Origin: an uncultured Oscillospiraceae bacterium
GTDB lineage: Bacteria > Bacillota > Clostridia > Oscillospirales > Acutalibacteraceae
Assembly: GCA_900544715.1 (NCBI GenBank)
Contig: UQWL01000010.1
Location: forward strand, 1 to 64,000
DNA: 64,000 nucleotides
Direction of reading: 5' to 3'
The stretch's first letter is position 1; each line of letters starts with the position of its first letter. Below the pieces are notes generated by a model, which was not told the origin of the DNA, did not search any database, and worked only from the letters and a program-made list of their open reading frames with translations. The position numbers and the translations under genes are program-made. This document shows, piece after piece, positions 24,773-33,537 of the stretch.

Positions 24773-25438
24773 TCACTGCGCCGCCTGCTCCGCTTTGATG
24801 CGCAGGGAGGAGATCATCTCCGCCGCATCCGGCGCGCCGAACACGGCGCTGCCCGCCACGAAGATATTCGCCCCGGCCTTCGCCGCCGTGGCAATGGTTT
24901 TTTCACTGATGCCGCCGTCTACCTGGATAGCAAGCTTCAGCCCGCGCCTGTCCGCTTCGCGGCGGATCGCCGCAACCTTCGGCATCATATCCTCCATAAA
25001 GGACTGCCCGCCGAAGCCCGGCTCCACTGTCATCACAAGCACCATCCCCAGCCTGTCGAGATACGGGAACACCGCCTCGGCGGGCGTTTTGGGCTTGAGG
25101 CTCAGGGCGGGAACCGCGCCGCCCGCGCGGATGAGATCAATCGTTTCCTCCACCGGGGAATCCGATTCGATATGAAAGGTGATAATATCCGCGCCGGCTT
25201 CGAGGAAATCCGGCGCATACTTCAGCGGATCGCTGATCATCAGATGTACGTCAAACGGAATGGAAGCATGGGGGCGCAGCGCCTTTACAATGGGCGCGCC
25301 AAGCGTGAGGTTTGGGACGAAATGCCCATCCATCACATCGATATGCAGCCAGTCCGCACCGCATTTTTCCATGCGGGCAAACTCCTCACCCATGCGCGCA
25401 AAGTCGCAGGAGAGGATGGAGGGGGAAATTTTCATCAT
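24773..25438 (-). CDS. rpe: Ribulose-phosphate 3-epimerase
   Basis: A 221-residue TIM-barrel enzyme of the pentose phosphate pathway interconverting ribulose-5-phosphate and xylulose-5-phosphate. Motifs: KISPSILSCDFARMGEE, WLHIDVMDGHFVPNLTLG (metal His and Asp), FDVHLMI, ALSLKPKTP, VLVMTVEPGFGGQSF and IQVDGGISEKT. ATG at 25438 follows AGGAGGACC; a second ATG is directly behind it. Monocistronic as far as visible. Confidence 0.96.
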   Translation of the reverse strand: MMKISPSILSCDFARMGEEFARMEKCGADWLHIDVMDGHFVPNLTLGAPIVKALRPHASIPFDVHLMISDPLKYAPDFLEAGADIITFHIESDSPVEETIDLIRAGGAVPALSLKPKTPAEAVFPYLDRLGMVLVMTVEPGFGGQSFMEDMMPKVAAIRREADRRGLKLAIQVDGGISEKTIATAAKAGANIFVAGSAVFGAPDAAEMISSLRIKAEQAAQ

Positions 25439-25580
25439 AAGAAGGTCCTCCTGAAAACAGCTAAAAATCAGCTGTTGATATGGAGTATATTTTAACAATT
25501 TTCGTGGGAAAGGTCAAGGAAATCGGGCGGCAGGCGGTAGATTGCAGAAGACCGAAGCGTGATCTTTCAGAGAACGAATT

Positions 25581-26368
25581 TTAAAAACTGCCCGATGTTC
25601 CTCCTGCCCTCTTCTGTAAATTGCCCGTTCGCACGCGTTCCAGCAGCCCTTGGATTTCCGCCGACCATTCGTGCGCGTCCTGATACTCCGTATCCAGCGC
25701 CGCCTTCAGCCACATCAATTCCTCAGATCGCAAATGGGGAATGGTATTTGGAAAATCGAGCCTGTAATCCGGGTTCTCCAACGCGGTCGATTGATACAGC
25801 AGCACCAACGCCGGGGAAAGGTAGGGAATCCCCCCTGCTGTTTGCACCGCACGGTTCGTTTCCATCCGGATGGCCGGATTCCTCGCATAGAGCATGCAGC
25901 CGCCCTCCATCTTGCTAAACAGGAACTCTACAAAATCGAGCCGACCCTGCTCCGCATCGTCCTGGCGAACGGCGAATAGATTCCTACCGCGCCAGCTAAA
26001 TATGTAGTGCCCATTTTCAGGGGCTACACACCAGATGTTATTCTTGATTTTTCTCTGATCCGTAACGCTGCGGATCCGATGGAGATACCGCCCCCATATG
26101 GCTCAAAGACACGCCAGCCCAATTGCAGCATATCCCGCACGATCCGGTCCCGATCCTCCCATAGCACCGCTACATCGAGGTCCTTATGCGGGCGCGTTTT
26201 CCGCCCAAGGAATAAGTTGATCGCGTGCCCGCCGCAAACCGCGTACTCCACCCCTATTTTTTGCATCCTATCATGCAGGCTGTACAGCAGCTCTTCCACA
26301 CCGGTTACCTCCCGATCCAAACAAAAAATATCCGGCAAGAAGCAGACATCTCGCCGGATATTTCTCAT
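25581..26368 (-). pseudogene. Frameshifted nucleotidyltransferase (aminoglycoside adenylyltransferase-like)
   Basis: The first frame (26368 to about 26095) holds the nucleotidyltransferase core: GVEYAVCGGHAINLFLGRKTR followed by PHKDLDVAVLW with the DxD metal pair, then GWRVFEPYGGG. The remainder is in another frame down to 25581: RIRSVTDQRKIKNNIWCV, GHYIFSWRGRNLFAVRQDD, FVEFLFSKMEGGCMLYARNP, NRAVQTAGGIPYLSPALVLLYQS and SEELMWLKAAL. The shift lies at the five-C run 26091-26095 (five G on the coding strand); adding one G joins EPYGG to RYLHRIRSVTDQ in frame. The start is eight bases after the GH2 stop, with no clear ribosome-binding site, so it was probably coupled to the GH2 gene. Could be a sequencing error. 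Confidence 0.75.
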
Positions 26369-26376
26369 TTTAACGA

Positions 26377-28653
26377 TTATTTTTGAATCTGATTCAGCCT
26401 CTGGTTCAAATATCGCACCATCTCCGGCGTAATACGATCCCCTGCCATTTCGATGACCTTCTCAATGGTGAAGTGCTTCGCCATGTTGAGCATACCCTTG
26501 CTGATCTTCATGCCCGGCATCATCTGATCGACCAACTCTGAAACCAGCTTCTCCCCTTCCGGGTTTTTCAGCAGCGCGCCGACCTTATCCTTGATGGAGA
26601 AATAGCCCTCCGGGAACTGGAGCGGCTCGCCCGCCTCATCGCCGGTGGCAAACCAGTTCTTTGCGTTCTGCCCAGCCTTCTCCGCCTCCTCCTGGAGCAC
26701 ATAGGACGCGTTTGGCTCCGCCACACGTACGAGCGGGATGCTCTCACAGCAAACCTCCTGCTGCCCGAGGAAACCGGCCGCCTGAATGATATTTTCGCCC
26801 ATTGTCAGCGGCACACGATCAAAGGTGAAAACATACTTTCCTGCAACGCTATCAATTTTCTTTCCGTTTACCTTGAGCGACACCTGCTCACAATTGGAAT
26901 ACACCTTCACCTGCACCGTTTCCTCCGCCCGCTCTTTGAACCGGCGTGAACAGATGTGGACAAACGGCGCCTTCGTCCAATACGCCTTGTAGATATAGAA
27001 GGAATCCTTGCGCGTTTGCCGGTCAAACATGACGAGGCCCTTATTATTGCGCCCCTGCACGCCGCCCTCATCGCGCATATCGCTCGCGAAATCAAACATA
27101 TTCCAAACATGCGTGCTCCACAGATAAGGCCGCTGCGCGAAGGTTTCCAGCATTTTTTCATGGTAATAGGCTTGGTATTCCTCGCTGTAATCCCGCACCT
27201 TGGGAGATGCGCTATGAAGCGTTGGAATGCCCTCGCAGCCATATTCCGAAATGCCGAGGCAAATCTCCGGGTTTTCCGCGTGGAAGGTATCCAGCCAGGG
27301 AGCATTGTCCTCCACCTTGCCGAGATACCAGCCGAAATAGTGGTTATAGGAAATCACATCGGTAATATGGTTGAGCGGGCTGTCGTTTTCGACCATCGAA
27401 AGATTCGCCATTGTGGTCAGGCGGGTTTTGTCGAGCTCGTGTGCCAAATCATTGAGGGCATGGAGGTTTTCGAAAAGCGCATCGCTCTCCCCGCCGATCG
27501 AAATCTCATTTGCGATTCCCCAGAAGCAGATGGAGGGATGGTTGTAATTCTGCACAACGAGCTCGCGCATCTGCTGGAGCGTATTCTCCCGCGCCCCAGG
27601 CGTATTCAGGAACATCGAGATAAATGGAATTTCCGCCCAGACAACCATGCCAGCCTCGTCACACAGATCGTAGAAATAGGCGTCATGCTGATAGTGCGCA
27701 AGGCGGATGGTATTCGCGCCCACCTCCCGGATGAGCTTCATATCCTCCTCATGCTCCTTTTCGCCAATCGCCCATCCCTTATCCAACCGATCCTGATGGC
27801 GGGAAACACCGTGCAGCGGATAGGGCCTCCCGTTGAGAGAAAAGCCCGTGTCCGGACGCACCTCAAAGGTGCGCACGCCGAAGCGCGCACAAACCGCGTC
27901 GAGCTCCGTGCCGCCCTCCAGCAGCTTCGCGCAGGCTTTGTAGAGATATGGATCCTCCACACCATCCCACAGATGCGGGTTTTCCAGGCGAATGGAGGCC
28001 GTACCCTGATGGATATCCGCTTGCGTACGGGCAATGCAGTCGTCCCCACTATCATAGATTTCGAAGAGCAGCGTCTGCCCGTCGCGCGCATTCGTCAGAT
28101 ACGCTTCCAATGCGATATCCGCTGCGCCGTCCTTGAGAAGCGGCGTCACGCGCAGGCCCGGTGCGCCATGGTAATCAAGGTCAAAGTGGCTTTCCGGCAC
28201 AGAAATCAGGCACACCTTCCGATACAGCCCGCCGAAAAACGTAAAGTCCGCCATCTGCGGGTAGACCGTGTCGTTTGATCCATTATCGGTCATGACGGCC
28301 AGAAGGTTTTCCCCGTCCGCCTTCAGATATGGCGTAATATCCGCACGGAAGGTCGAAAAACCGCCTTCATGGCGCGCGGCCTTTTGCCCGTTGACATATA
28401 TCTCGCAGATGCTGTTTGCACCCTGAAATTCAAGATAGATGCGCCCACCGTCCGCCGGCACAGGAATCGAAAGCGCGCGGCAATACCAGCAGGCGCCACG
28501 GTAATAATCGCTTCCGCCATCCTGTCCGTCAAGATTGTTCCAAGTGTGGGGCAGCGTAACCTCCTCCCAATCCTGCGGCAGCAGGGTGGGCGGTGCATCC
28601 TGCGCCGTTTTGGTAAACAGCCAGCCATTTGAAAGCGTTGTTGTCTGTCTCAT
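26377..28653 (-). CDS. Glycoside hydrolase family 2 (beta-galactosidase/beta-glucuronidase type)
   Basis: A 758-residue GH2 enzyme: N-terminal jelly-roll (LPHTWNNLDGQDGGSDYYRGACWY, quoted in part), immunoglobulin-like domain, then the barrel with GVSRHQDRLDKGWAIG, RLAHYQHD, the acid/base NE in CFWGIANEIS (about residue 390) and the nucleophile Glu in LGISEYGCEGIP. A further beta domain is followed by a helical C-terminal extension of about 90 residues (FSIKDKVGALLKNPEGEKL to the end). No signal peptide, so cytoplasmic and acting on imported oligosaccharides. ATG at 28653 is nine bases after GAAAGGA. Galactoside versus glucuronide specificity cannot be settled by eye. Confidence 0.92.
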   Translation of the reverse strand: MRQTTTLSNGWLFTKTAQDAPPTLLPQDWEEVTLPHTWNNLDGQDGGSDYYRGACWYCRALSIPVPADGGRIYLEFQGANSICEIYVNGQKAARHEGGFSTFRADITPYLKADGENLLAVMTDNGSNDTVYPQMADFTFFGGLYRKVCLISVPESHFDLDYHGAPGLRVTPLLKDGAADIALEAYLTNARDGQTLLFEIYDSGDDCIARTQADIHQGTASIRLENPHLWDGVEDPYLYKACAKLLEGGTELDAVCARFGVRTFEVRPDTGFSLNGRPYPLHGVSRHQDRLDKGWAIGEKEHEEDMKLIREVGANTIRLAHYQHDAYFYDLCDEAGMVVWAEIPFISMFLNTPGARENTLQQMRELVVQNYNHPSICFWGIANEISIGGESDALFENLHALNDLAHELDKTRLTTMANLSMVENDSPLNHITDVISYNHYFGWYLGKVEDNAPWLDTFHAENPEICLGISEYGCEGIPTLHSASPKVRDYSEEYQAYYHEKMLETFAQRPYLWSTHVWNMFDFASDMRDEGGVQGRNNKGLVMFDRQTRKDSFYIYKAYWTKAPFVHICSRRFKERAEETVQVKVYSNCEQVSLKVNGKKIDSVAGKYVFTFDRVPLTMGENIIQAAGFLGQQEVCCESIPLVRVAEPNASYVLQEEAEKAGQNAKNWFATGDEAGEPLQFPEGYFSIKDKVGALLKNPEGEKLVSELVDQMMPGMKISKGMLNMAKHFTIEKVIEMAGDRITPEMVRYLNQRLNQIQK

Positions 28654-28754
28654 GCGGATCATTCCTTTCCAGTTCCAAATTAAGATTATCGTTTGACGGT
28701 TTCACCGGTTCTATACGCAGGCGGCGAAAACAGATACAAAGAAAAAACAATTTC

Positions 28755-28782
28755 ATTATACAAGAAGATCAGAAAATAGCAA
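28755..28782 (-). promoter_or_regulatory. GH2 gene promoter
   Basis: Reading leftward, TTGCTA (28782-28777) and TATAAT (28760-28755) are separated by 16 bases; leader of about 95 nt to the GH2 ATG. Confidence 0.6.
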
Positions 28783-28876
28783 TATTTTCTATAAAATCTC
28801 TGATATATGATTGAATTCTATTCAGTCCTTTTCGGTTGCTCTTGGTGAATTGGCAAAGCAAAAACTGACCGCAAAC

Positions 28877-28912
28877 AAAAAAGCAGGCATGTACCCATTC
28901 GTACACGCCTGC
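28877..28912 (-). terminator. Rho-independent terminator of the XRE gene
   Basis: GCAGGCATGTAC (28883-28894) pairs with GTACACGCCTGC (28901-28912) with one mismatch, and the minus strand continues with six T residues. Confidence 0.8.
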
Positions 28913-28930
28913 TCCCGTTTTGCCATGCGG

Positions 28931-29179
28931 TTATTTCTCTTTGCCGACCAGCCAATCGATAGATACGCCGAGCACATCGCTCAAGGCGACAAGCTCCGTG
29001 TCCGTAACATACCGCAGCTGACCCTCCAGCTTCGAAAGGCCGGATGCATTCAGATCAATGCCGCGAACCTGAAGCTGGGTCAACAGATCCTTTTGCTTCA
29101 TGCCGATTGCCTTGCGGGACTGCTCCACTTTTGCTCCAACGATATTGCGATCGCCGAGCGGCTGTTTCCTGATTCTCAT
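28931..29179 (-). CDS. Small XRE-family helix-turn-helix regulator
   Basis: An 82-residue protein consisting almost only of a Cro/C1-type domain: GAKVEQSRKAIGMKQKDLLT, LQVRGIDLNASGLSKLEGQLR (described in part) and ALSDVLGVSIDWLVG. ATG at 29179 follows GAGAGGTGTG. A promoter about 165 bases upstream and a terminator just after the stop make it monocistronic. It lies between GH2 and pncB; no target is evident. Confidence 0.75.
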   Translation of the reverse strand: MRIRKQPLGDRNIVGAKVEQSRKAIGMKQKDLLTQLQVRGIDLNASGLSKLEGQLRYVTDTELVALSDVLGVSIDWLVGKEK

Positions 29180-29356
29180 GGCCACACACCTCTCCATTAA
29201 AAATATAACATGGCACGCGCCTGGCAACATCAAACAATCTGTGCGGCCAATGCCTGCGCCATTTACCGCATGACAAACCGGATATTGGGGGGCCGGTAAG
29301 CCAACGGTTTTTGCCTGATCAAAAAAGAACCACACAGTGTCCTTTTCTTCACGCGT

Positions 29357-29385
29357 ATTATAACCTAGCAATTAGAAAAAAACAA
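29357..29385 (-). promoter_or_regulatory. Promoter of the small XRE gene
   Basis: Reading leftward, TTGTTT (29385-29380) and TATAAT (29362-29357) are separated by 17 bases. The transcript leader to the ATG at 29179 would be about 170 nt; I see no gene in 29180-29350. Confidence 0.6.
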
Positions 29386-29565
29386 GTGCTTTCACAATTT
29401 AGAAAGAAAAAAATTCGTTGTAAAGCGACCGGCAGGCGGCAGCTTTCCCCTCGCCCAAGCTTGAACGCAAAAGCAAAAAGGCATTTACTCATCTGATCTT
29501 CAAGCCGTGGAAAACAAACACATCAAAAAATATCAGAAAAAAGAACCATGTGGTAAAAAAAATGT

Positions 29566-29810
29566 TATAATAAAATACAGCCGCAAGTTGTATACTCTCA
29601 TGAGCGGTGCAGATCGCTTCGATCCGTGTCATCACAGCAGGCTTTGCTTTGTTACCCCGCTTCGCTCACCATAAAAAAGCATCACGGCAATTTGTTCCTT
29701 TTGTCTGATCATATCTCTAAATTATGAATCAGGAAAATACAATTTATTAAATTTTTCATAAAACAACATATTACACAACCAATTTTTGATAAAAAGTGAG
29801 GGAATCAACA
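29566..29810 (+). promoter_or_regulatory. pncB promoter (-10) and long, possibly structured leader
   Basis: TATAAT at 29566-29571 is followed by about 235 nt before the pncB start with no open frame. The first part is GC-richer and can fold: GAGCGG near 29602 can pair with CCGCTTCGCTC near 29660-29670, enclosing GATCGCTTCGATC. The second part (29690-29790) is AT-rich. No known riboswitch class was recognised. The -35 box is weak. Confidence 0.35.
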
Positions 29811-31274
29811 ATGGAATACACAGGCAAGCTGAACTTGACCATGCTGACGGATTTTTACGAGCTGACAATGGCCAATGGATATTTTCAAAATGGGTTTACG
29901 GAAACGATCGCGTATTTCGACCTGTTTTTCCGCAGGATCCCGGACGGGGGCGGCTTTGTCATCATGGCCGGCGTTGCGCAGATGGTGGAGTATTTAGAGA
30001 ACCTCTCCTTTTCGGAGGACGATCTGGATGCGCTGCGCGGCCACGGATTCAGCGAGGCGTTTCTCGACTATCTGCGGCACTTTCAGTTTGCCTGCGATGT
30101 TTGGGCCGTCCCGGAGGGCACGCCTGTATTCCCCGGTGAACCGATCGTTACGGTGCGCGGCCCCGTCATCCAAGCACAGTTTGTGGAAACCATGCTGCTT
30201 TTATGCATCAACCATCAAAGCCTGATCGCCACAAAAGCCAACCGGATCGTTCGCGCCGCACAGGGCCGCGGTGTGATGGAATTCGGCTCCAGGCGGGCAC
30301 AGGGCTTCGACGGCGCGGTATACGGCGCGCGGGCCGCCTTCATCGGCGGCTGTGTAGGAACGGCCTGCACCATCTGCGAGCGTGATTTCGGCATTCCAGC
30401 ACTTGGCACAATGGCGCACAGCTGGATTCAGCTGTTTGACAGCGAGTTGGAGGCCTTCTGCGCCTATGCGCGTGAATACCCGGATAACTGCACCCTGCTT
30501 GTGGATACCTACGATACGCTCCACTCCGGCCTGCCCCATGCGATTGAGGCCTTCCGCCGCGAGCTGCTGCCGCGGGGCTGCCGCCCAAAGGGCGTCCGCA
30601 TTGACAGCGGCGATATCACCTACCTCTCCAAACGGATGCGCAAAATGCTTGACGAGGCCGGGTTTCCGGATTGCTCCATCGTCGCCTCCAATTCTCTGGA
30701 TGAATATATCATTCGGGACATGCTGATCCAAGGCGCCAAGGTGGATTCCTTCGGCGTGGGCGAGCGGCTCATCACGGCGGCGTCCGACCCGGTGTTTGGC
30801 GGCGTATATAAGCTCTCCGCCATCGAAACGGCGGATGGTGTTATCCCCAAAATCAAGCTCAGCGAAAATGTGAGCAAAATCACAACGCCTGGCGCTAAAA
30901 CCGTATGGCGTCTGTTTGACCGTGACAGCGGCAAGGCGATTGCCGACGTTGTCACCTTGATGGACGAAGTGATTGATGAACGCGCGCCGTATGAGCTGTT
31001 TGATCCGGAATTCACCTGGAAGCGCAAAACAGTGCAAAACTTCCTCGCCCGCCCCCTGCTGCGCAAGATATTTGAACATGGAAAGTGCATCTGCCACACC
31101 CCCTCCGTTGAAAAAATCCGCGCCTACTGCGCGGAGCAGGTCGATACCCTTTGGGAAGAGGTGCTGCGCTTTGAAAACCCGCATCAATATTATGTGGATC
31201 TCTCCCAAAAGCTATGGGATTTGAAACACAGCCTGATTGAGGAGCACCGCTCAGGCAGAAAAAACGGATGCTGA
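29811..31274 (+). CDS. pncB: Nicotinate phosphoribosyltransferase
   Basis: A 487-residue enzyme of the NAD salvage (Preiss-Handler) pathway forming nicotinate mononucleotide from nicotinate and PRPP. Family features: LTMLTDFYELTMANGYF, AYFDLFFRRIPDGGGFVIMAG, MEFGSRRAQGFDGAVYGARAA, GTMAHSWIQ (the catalytic His region), LLVDTYDTLHSG, KGVRIDSGDITYLSK and DSFGVGERLITA. ATG at 29811 follows GTGAGGGA; the upstream GTG lies in that site. A strong hairpin follows the stop at 31347. Confidence 0.95.
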   Translation: MEYTGKLNLTMLTDFYELTMANGYFQNGFTETIAYFDLFFRRIPDGGGFVIMAGVAQMVEYLENLSFSEDDLDALRGHGFSEAFLDYLRHFQFACDVWAVPEGTPVFPGEPIVTVRGPVIQAQFVETMLLLCINHQSLIATKANRIVRAAQGRGVMEFGSRRAQGFDGAVYGARAAFIGGCVGTACTICERDFGIPALGTMAHSWIQLFDSELEAFCAYAREYPDNCTLLVDTYDTLHSGLPHAIEAFRRELLPRGCRPKGVRIDSGDITYLSKRMRKMLDEAGFPDCSIVASNSLDEYIIRDMLIQGAKVDSFGVGERLITAASDPVFGGVYKLSAIETADGVIPKIKLSENVSKITTPGAKTVWRLFDRDSGKAIADVVTLMDEVIDERAPYELFDPEFTWKRKTVQNFLARPLLRKIFEHGKCICHTPSVEKIRAYCAEQVDTLWEEVLRFENPHQYYVDLSQKLWDLKHSLIEEHRSGRKNGC

Positions 31275-31346
31275 AAAGGGAGGGCGACACGCTCTATTGG
31301 GTGCAGTGTTTCGCCGCCTGAGGGCCACAGACCTTGAAGCCAAACG

Positions 31347-31382
31347 GACGCATCGCAGAAGGAAACATCTGCAATGCGTCCA
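31347..31382. terminator. Hairpin after pncB, probable terminator
   Basis: GGACGCAT (31347-31354) pairs perfectly with ATGCGTCC (31375-31382), extended inside by GCAGA/TCTGC. The following sequence is only moderately T-rich, so termination efficiency is uncertain. Confidence 0.5.
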
Positions 31383-31391
31383 TTTCATTTC

Positions 31392-31568
31392 CTATCCACT
31401 CATGTGTTTTCGCTTTTTCAAATACCGAAAAATTATGCAGGCAAGTGTAACGCTGAATTCCTGCCCCACGGGCACCTGATCTCGGATGTCTTCCCACTTG
31501 ATCTCCGGCACAATTTCTTCCACACATTGACGATAGGAATCCACCATGGTCTTATCTCTGCTTTTCAT
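31392..31568 (-). CDS. Small hypothetical protein downstream of the ABC exporter genes
   Basis: A 58-residue frame starting KSRDKTMVDSYRQCVEEIVP and ending LACIIFRYLKKRKHMSG. ATG at 31568 follows GAGGGGATGG at a usual distance; an in-frame ATG at 31577 overlaps that site. Not similar to anything I recognise; no signal peptide, one short hydrophobic stretch (EFSVTLACIIFRYL) near a basic C-terminus. It lies 74 bases after the ABC gene on the same strand, next to the hairpin after pncB. Whether it is expressed is unclear. Confidence 0.4.
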   Translation of the reverse strand: MKSRDKTMVDSYRQCVEEIVPEIKWEDIRDQVPVGQEFSVTLACIIFRYLKKRKHMSG

Positions 31569-31641
31569 TGCAACCATCCCCTCGTTGATTGGTTAACAAC
31601 AGAATAACAAAAAATCTGGATAGATTCTTGACTTTGTTTGC

Positions 31642-33537
31642 TCAGATATTGTTTACTACGCGTTCTTCTGACGGGATGTAATACTGCGCCTGTGCATGCC
31701 AGAGCGCGTGATACTTGCCCTGTTCGTCCGCGAGCAGCTCATCGTGGCTGCCCATCTGGATGAGCCTGCCCTGGTCAAACACGGCGATTTGATCGCAGAA
31801 CCGGCAGGAGGAGAGCCTGTGTGAAATATAGATGGCCGTCTTTTCCCCGACGAACTGGTTAAACCGCTCATAAATTTCATGCTCGGATACCGGATCGAGC
31901 GCGGCGGTCGGCTCATCAAGGACGATAAAAGGCGCATCCTTATAGAGCGCGCGGGCCAGCGCGATCTTCTGCGCCTCGCCGCCGGAAATCTCCACGCCGT
32001 CCTCCTCAAAATCCTTGTAAAGCGCAGTGTCCAATCCCTTGGGCATTTTTTTCACCCGCTCGGAAAGGCCTGCCTGATCGATGCATCTCCACACCTTATC
32101 TTCCTCATAATCGAGCGAAGTCGTAATATTCTGTCCCAGCGGGAAGGCAAACACGCAGAAATCCTGAAAGACGACGGAGAAAAGCGTCTGATATTCCTCA
32201 TAGTCATATTTTTTGATATCGATCCCGTTTAAAGTGATCGTCCCCTCCTGTGGGTCGTAGAGCCTGCACAGAAGTTTGATGAACGTTGTCTTGCCGGAGC
32301 CGTTGAGCCCCACTACGGCCAGGCGTTCCCCTACGCGCAGGCGGAGGGAAAAATCCTTCAGCGCCCACTCCTCAGCGCCAGGGTAACGGAAGCTGACATT
32401 TTGAAACGCGATCGTATAGTCGTTGTCGTCGCGCTTTTCGACCGGCAATGTGCCCTGGTATTTGACGGGCGGGGTATCGATCAGATCGAAAAAATACTGG
32501 GTCTGGTGCAATTCCGCAATCCCCGTGACGCCGGCGATCAAATTCTCCACGCCATGGGCAACCTGCTGGATCGCGCCGACATATTTGAGCAGATCGCCTG
32601 CGCCGAACAGCCCCGCGAGCGCTTTGAGCGCCACAAAAAGATAGATCGCGCCCGTCATCACCGCTGTGATCAGCGCGTTTGTCGAACCGAACCGGCTCTC
32701 CGCCCGCGCGAACCCACTGTTTACTTTTATAAGCTGCAGCAGCGTTTTGTCATAGGCCTGTTCCATGATCAGCTCCTTCTCGTGGAAGAGGCGGATCTCC
32801 TTCCCCAGCCGGTAATTCGACATCAGGTCACGATAGTAAGAGAACAGCCGTGTGACTTGCAGGTTCAGATGGTGATATTGACTGTTTGTTCTTTGATAAA
32901 AATGCCCCACCACCAGCATGGCCGCAGCGCAGGCCGCCATCACGCCCAGCAGCGCGAGCGCCAGCCACGGCGATTCCCAGAAGGATGGGCCGGTGCGCAC
33001 CAGCACAATTTTTAAAAAGGGAACCAGCATCACAATGGAGCAAACGGTGGAAAAAAGGCCCTGAAAGAAAAGATCCATCGAATAATAAAACACGTTGAAC
33101 GCGCTGCCGCGGCTCCAGCTCACCTGCCAGTAATCCCGCGCCTTTTTTTGGAAATCGGGGTTCTCCAGGTTTTCATAATCCGTATCCAAAATTTTTTCAC
33201 TGGCCGCCATCCTCTCCTGCACGAGTTCCATCCCTCTGTGCAAAACGTGATGGCGGTTTGCCAGCGCATTTTTGCCGAAATAGAGCAGGAAGTTGAGGCT
33301 CACCGCCGCCAGCACGAGCAGCACGAGCCGTTTGATATCCCGCGCGCCGATCAGCTCATCGAGGATCAGGGCGGCCATCCACAAATTCGCCAGCGGCTCA
33401 AGCGACATCAGCAGGCCGCTGAGGAGCATGGTGGGAAACGTCCATTTTTCAAAAGCAGTCATGATCGAAACCGTGCGTTTGAGCAAGGCGAACCGCTCCC
33501 GCCAGGAGAGCTCCTCAAACTTTTTTGGCTCATGCAT
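31642..33537 (-). CDS. ABC exporter half-transporter (second of pair)
   Basis: About 631 residues: membrane domain (roughly 30-330) with helices such as LVLLVLAAVSLNFLLYFG and ALALLGVMAACAAAMLVVG, then an ATPase with Walker A VVGLNGSGKTTFIKLL, signature EISGGEAQKIALARAL, and Walker B PFIVLDEPTAALD. All ATPase motifs are intact. ATG at 33537 (MHEPKKFEELSW) overlaps the stop of the upstream partner (ATGCATGA), so the two genes are coupled and likely form a heterodimer for peptide or lipid export. The substrate is not evident. Confidence 0.87.
   Translation of the reverse strand: MHEPKKFEELSWRERFALLKRTVSIMTAFEKWTFPTMLLSGLLMSLEPLANLWMAALILDELIGARDIKRLVLLVLAAVSLNFLLYFGKNALANRHHVLHRGMELVQERMAASEKILDTDYENLENPDFQKKARDYWQVSWSRGSAFNVFYYSMDLFFQGLFSTVCSIVMLVPFLKIVLVRTGPSFWESPWLALALLGVMAACAAAMLVVGHFYQRTNSQYHHLNLQVTRLFSYYRDLMSNYRLGKEIRLFHEKELIMEQAYDKTLLQLIKVNSGFARAESRFGSTNALITAVMTGAIYLFVALKALAGLFGAGDLLKYVGAIQQVAHGVENLIAGVTGIAELHQTQYFFDLIDTPPVKYQGTLPVEKRDDNDYTIAFQNVSFRYPGAEEWALKDFSLRLRVGERLAVVGLNGSGKTTFIKLLCRLYDPQEGTITLNGIDIKKYDYEEYQTLFSVVFQDFCVFAFPLGQNITTSLDYEEDKVWRCIDQAGLSERVKKMPKGLDTALYKDFEEDGVEISGGEAQKIALARALYKDAPFIVLDEPTAALDPVSEHEIYERFNQFVGEKTAIYISHRLSSCRFCDQIAVFDQGRLIQMGSHDELLADEQGKYHALWHAQAQYYIPSEERVVNNI

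Noticed and set aside
31582..31599. Second Rex-like site near the small frame after the ABC genes
   Set aside because: TCGTTGATTGGTTAACAA has one perfect half-site but two mismatches in the other, and no redox gene follows.
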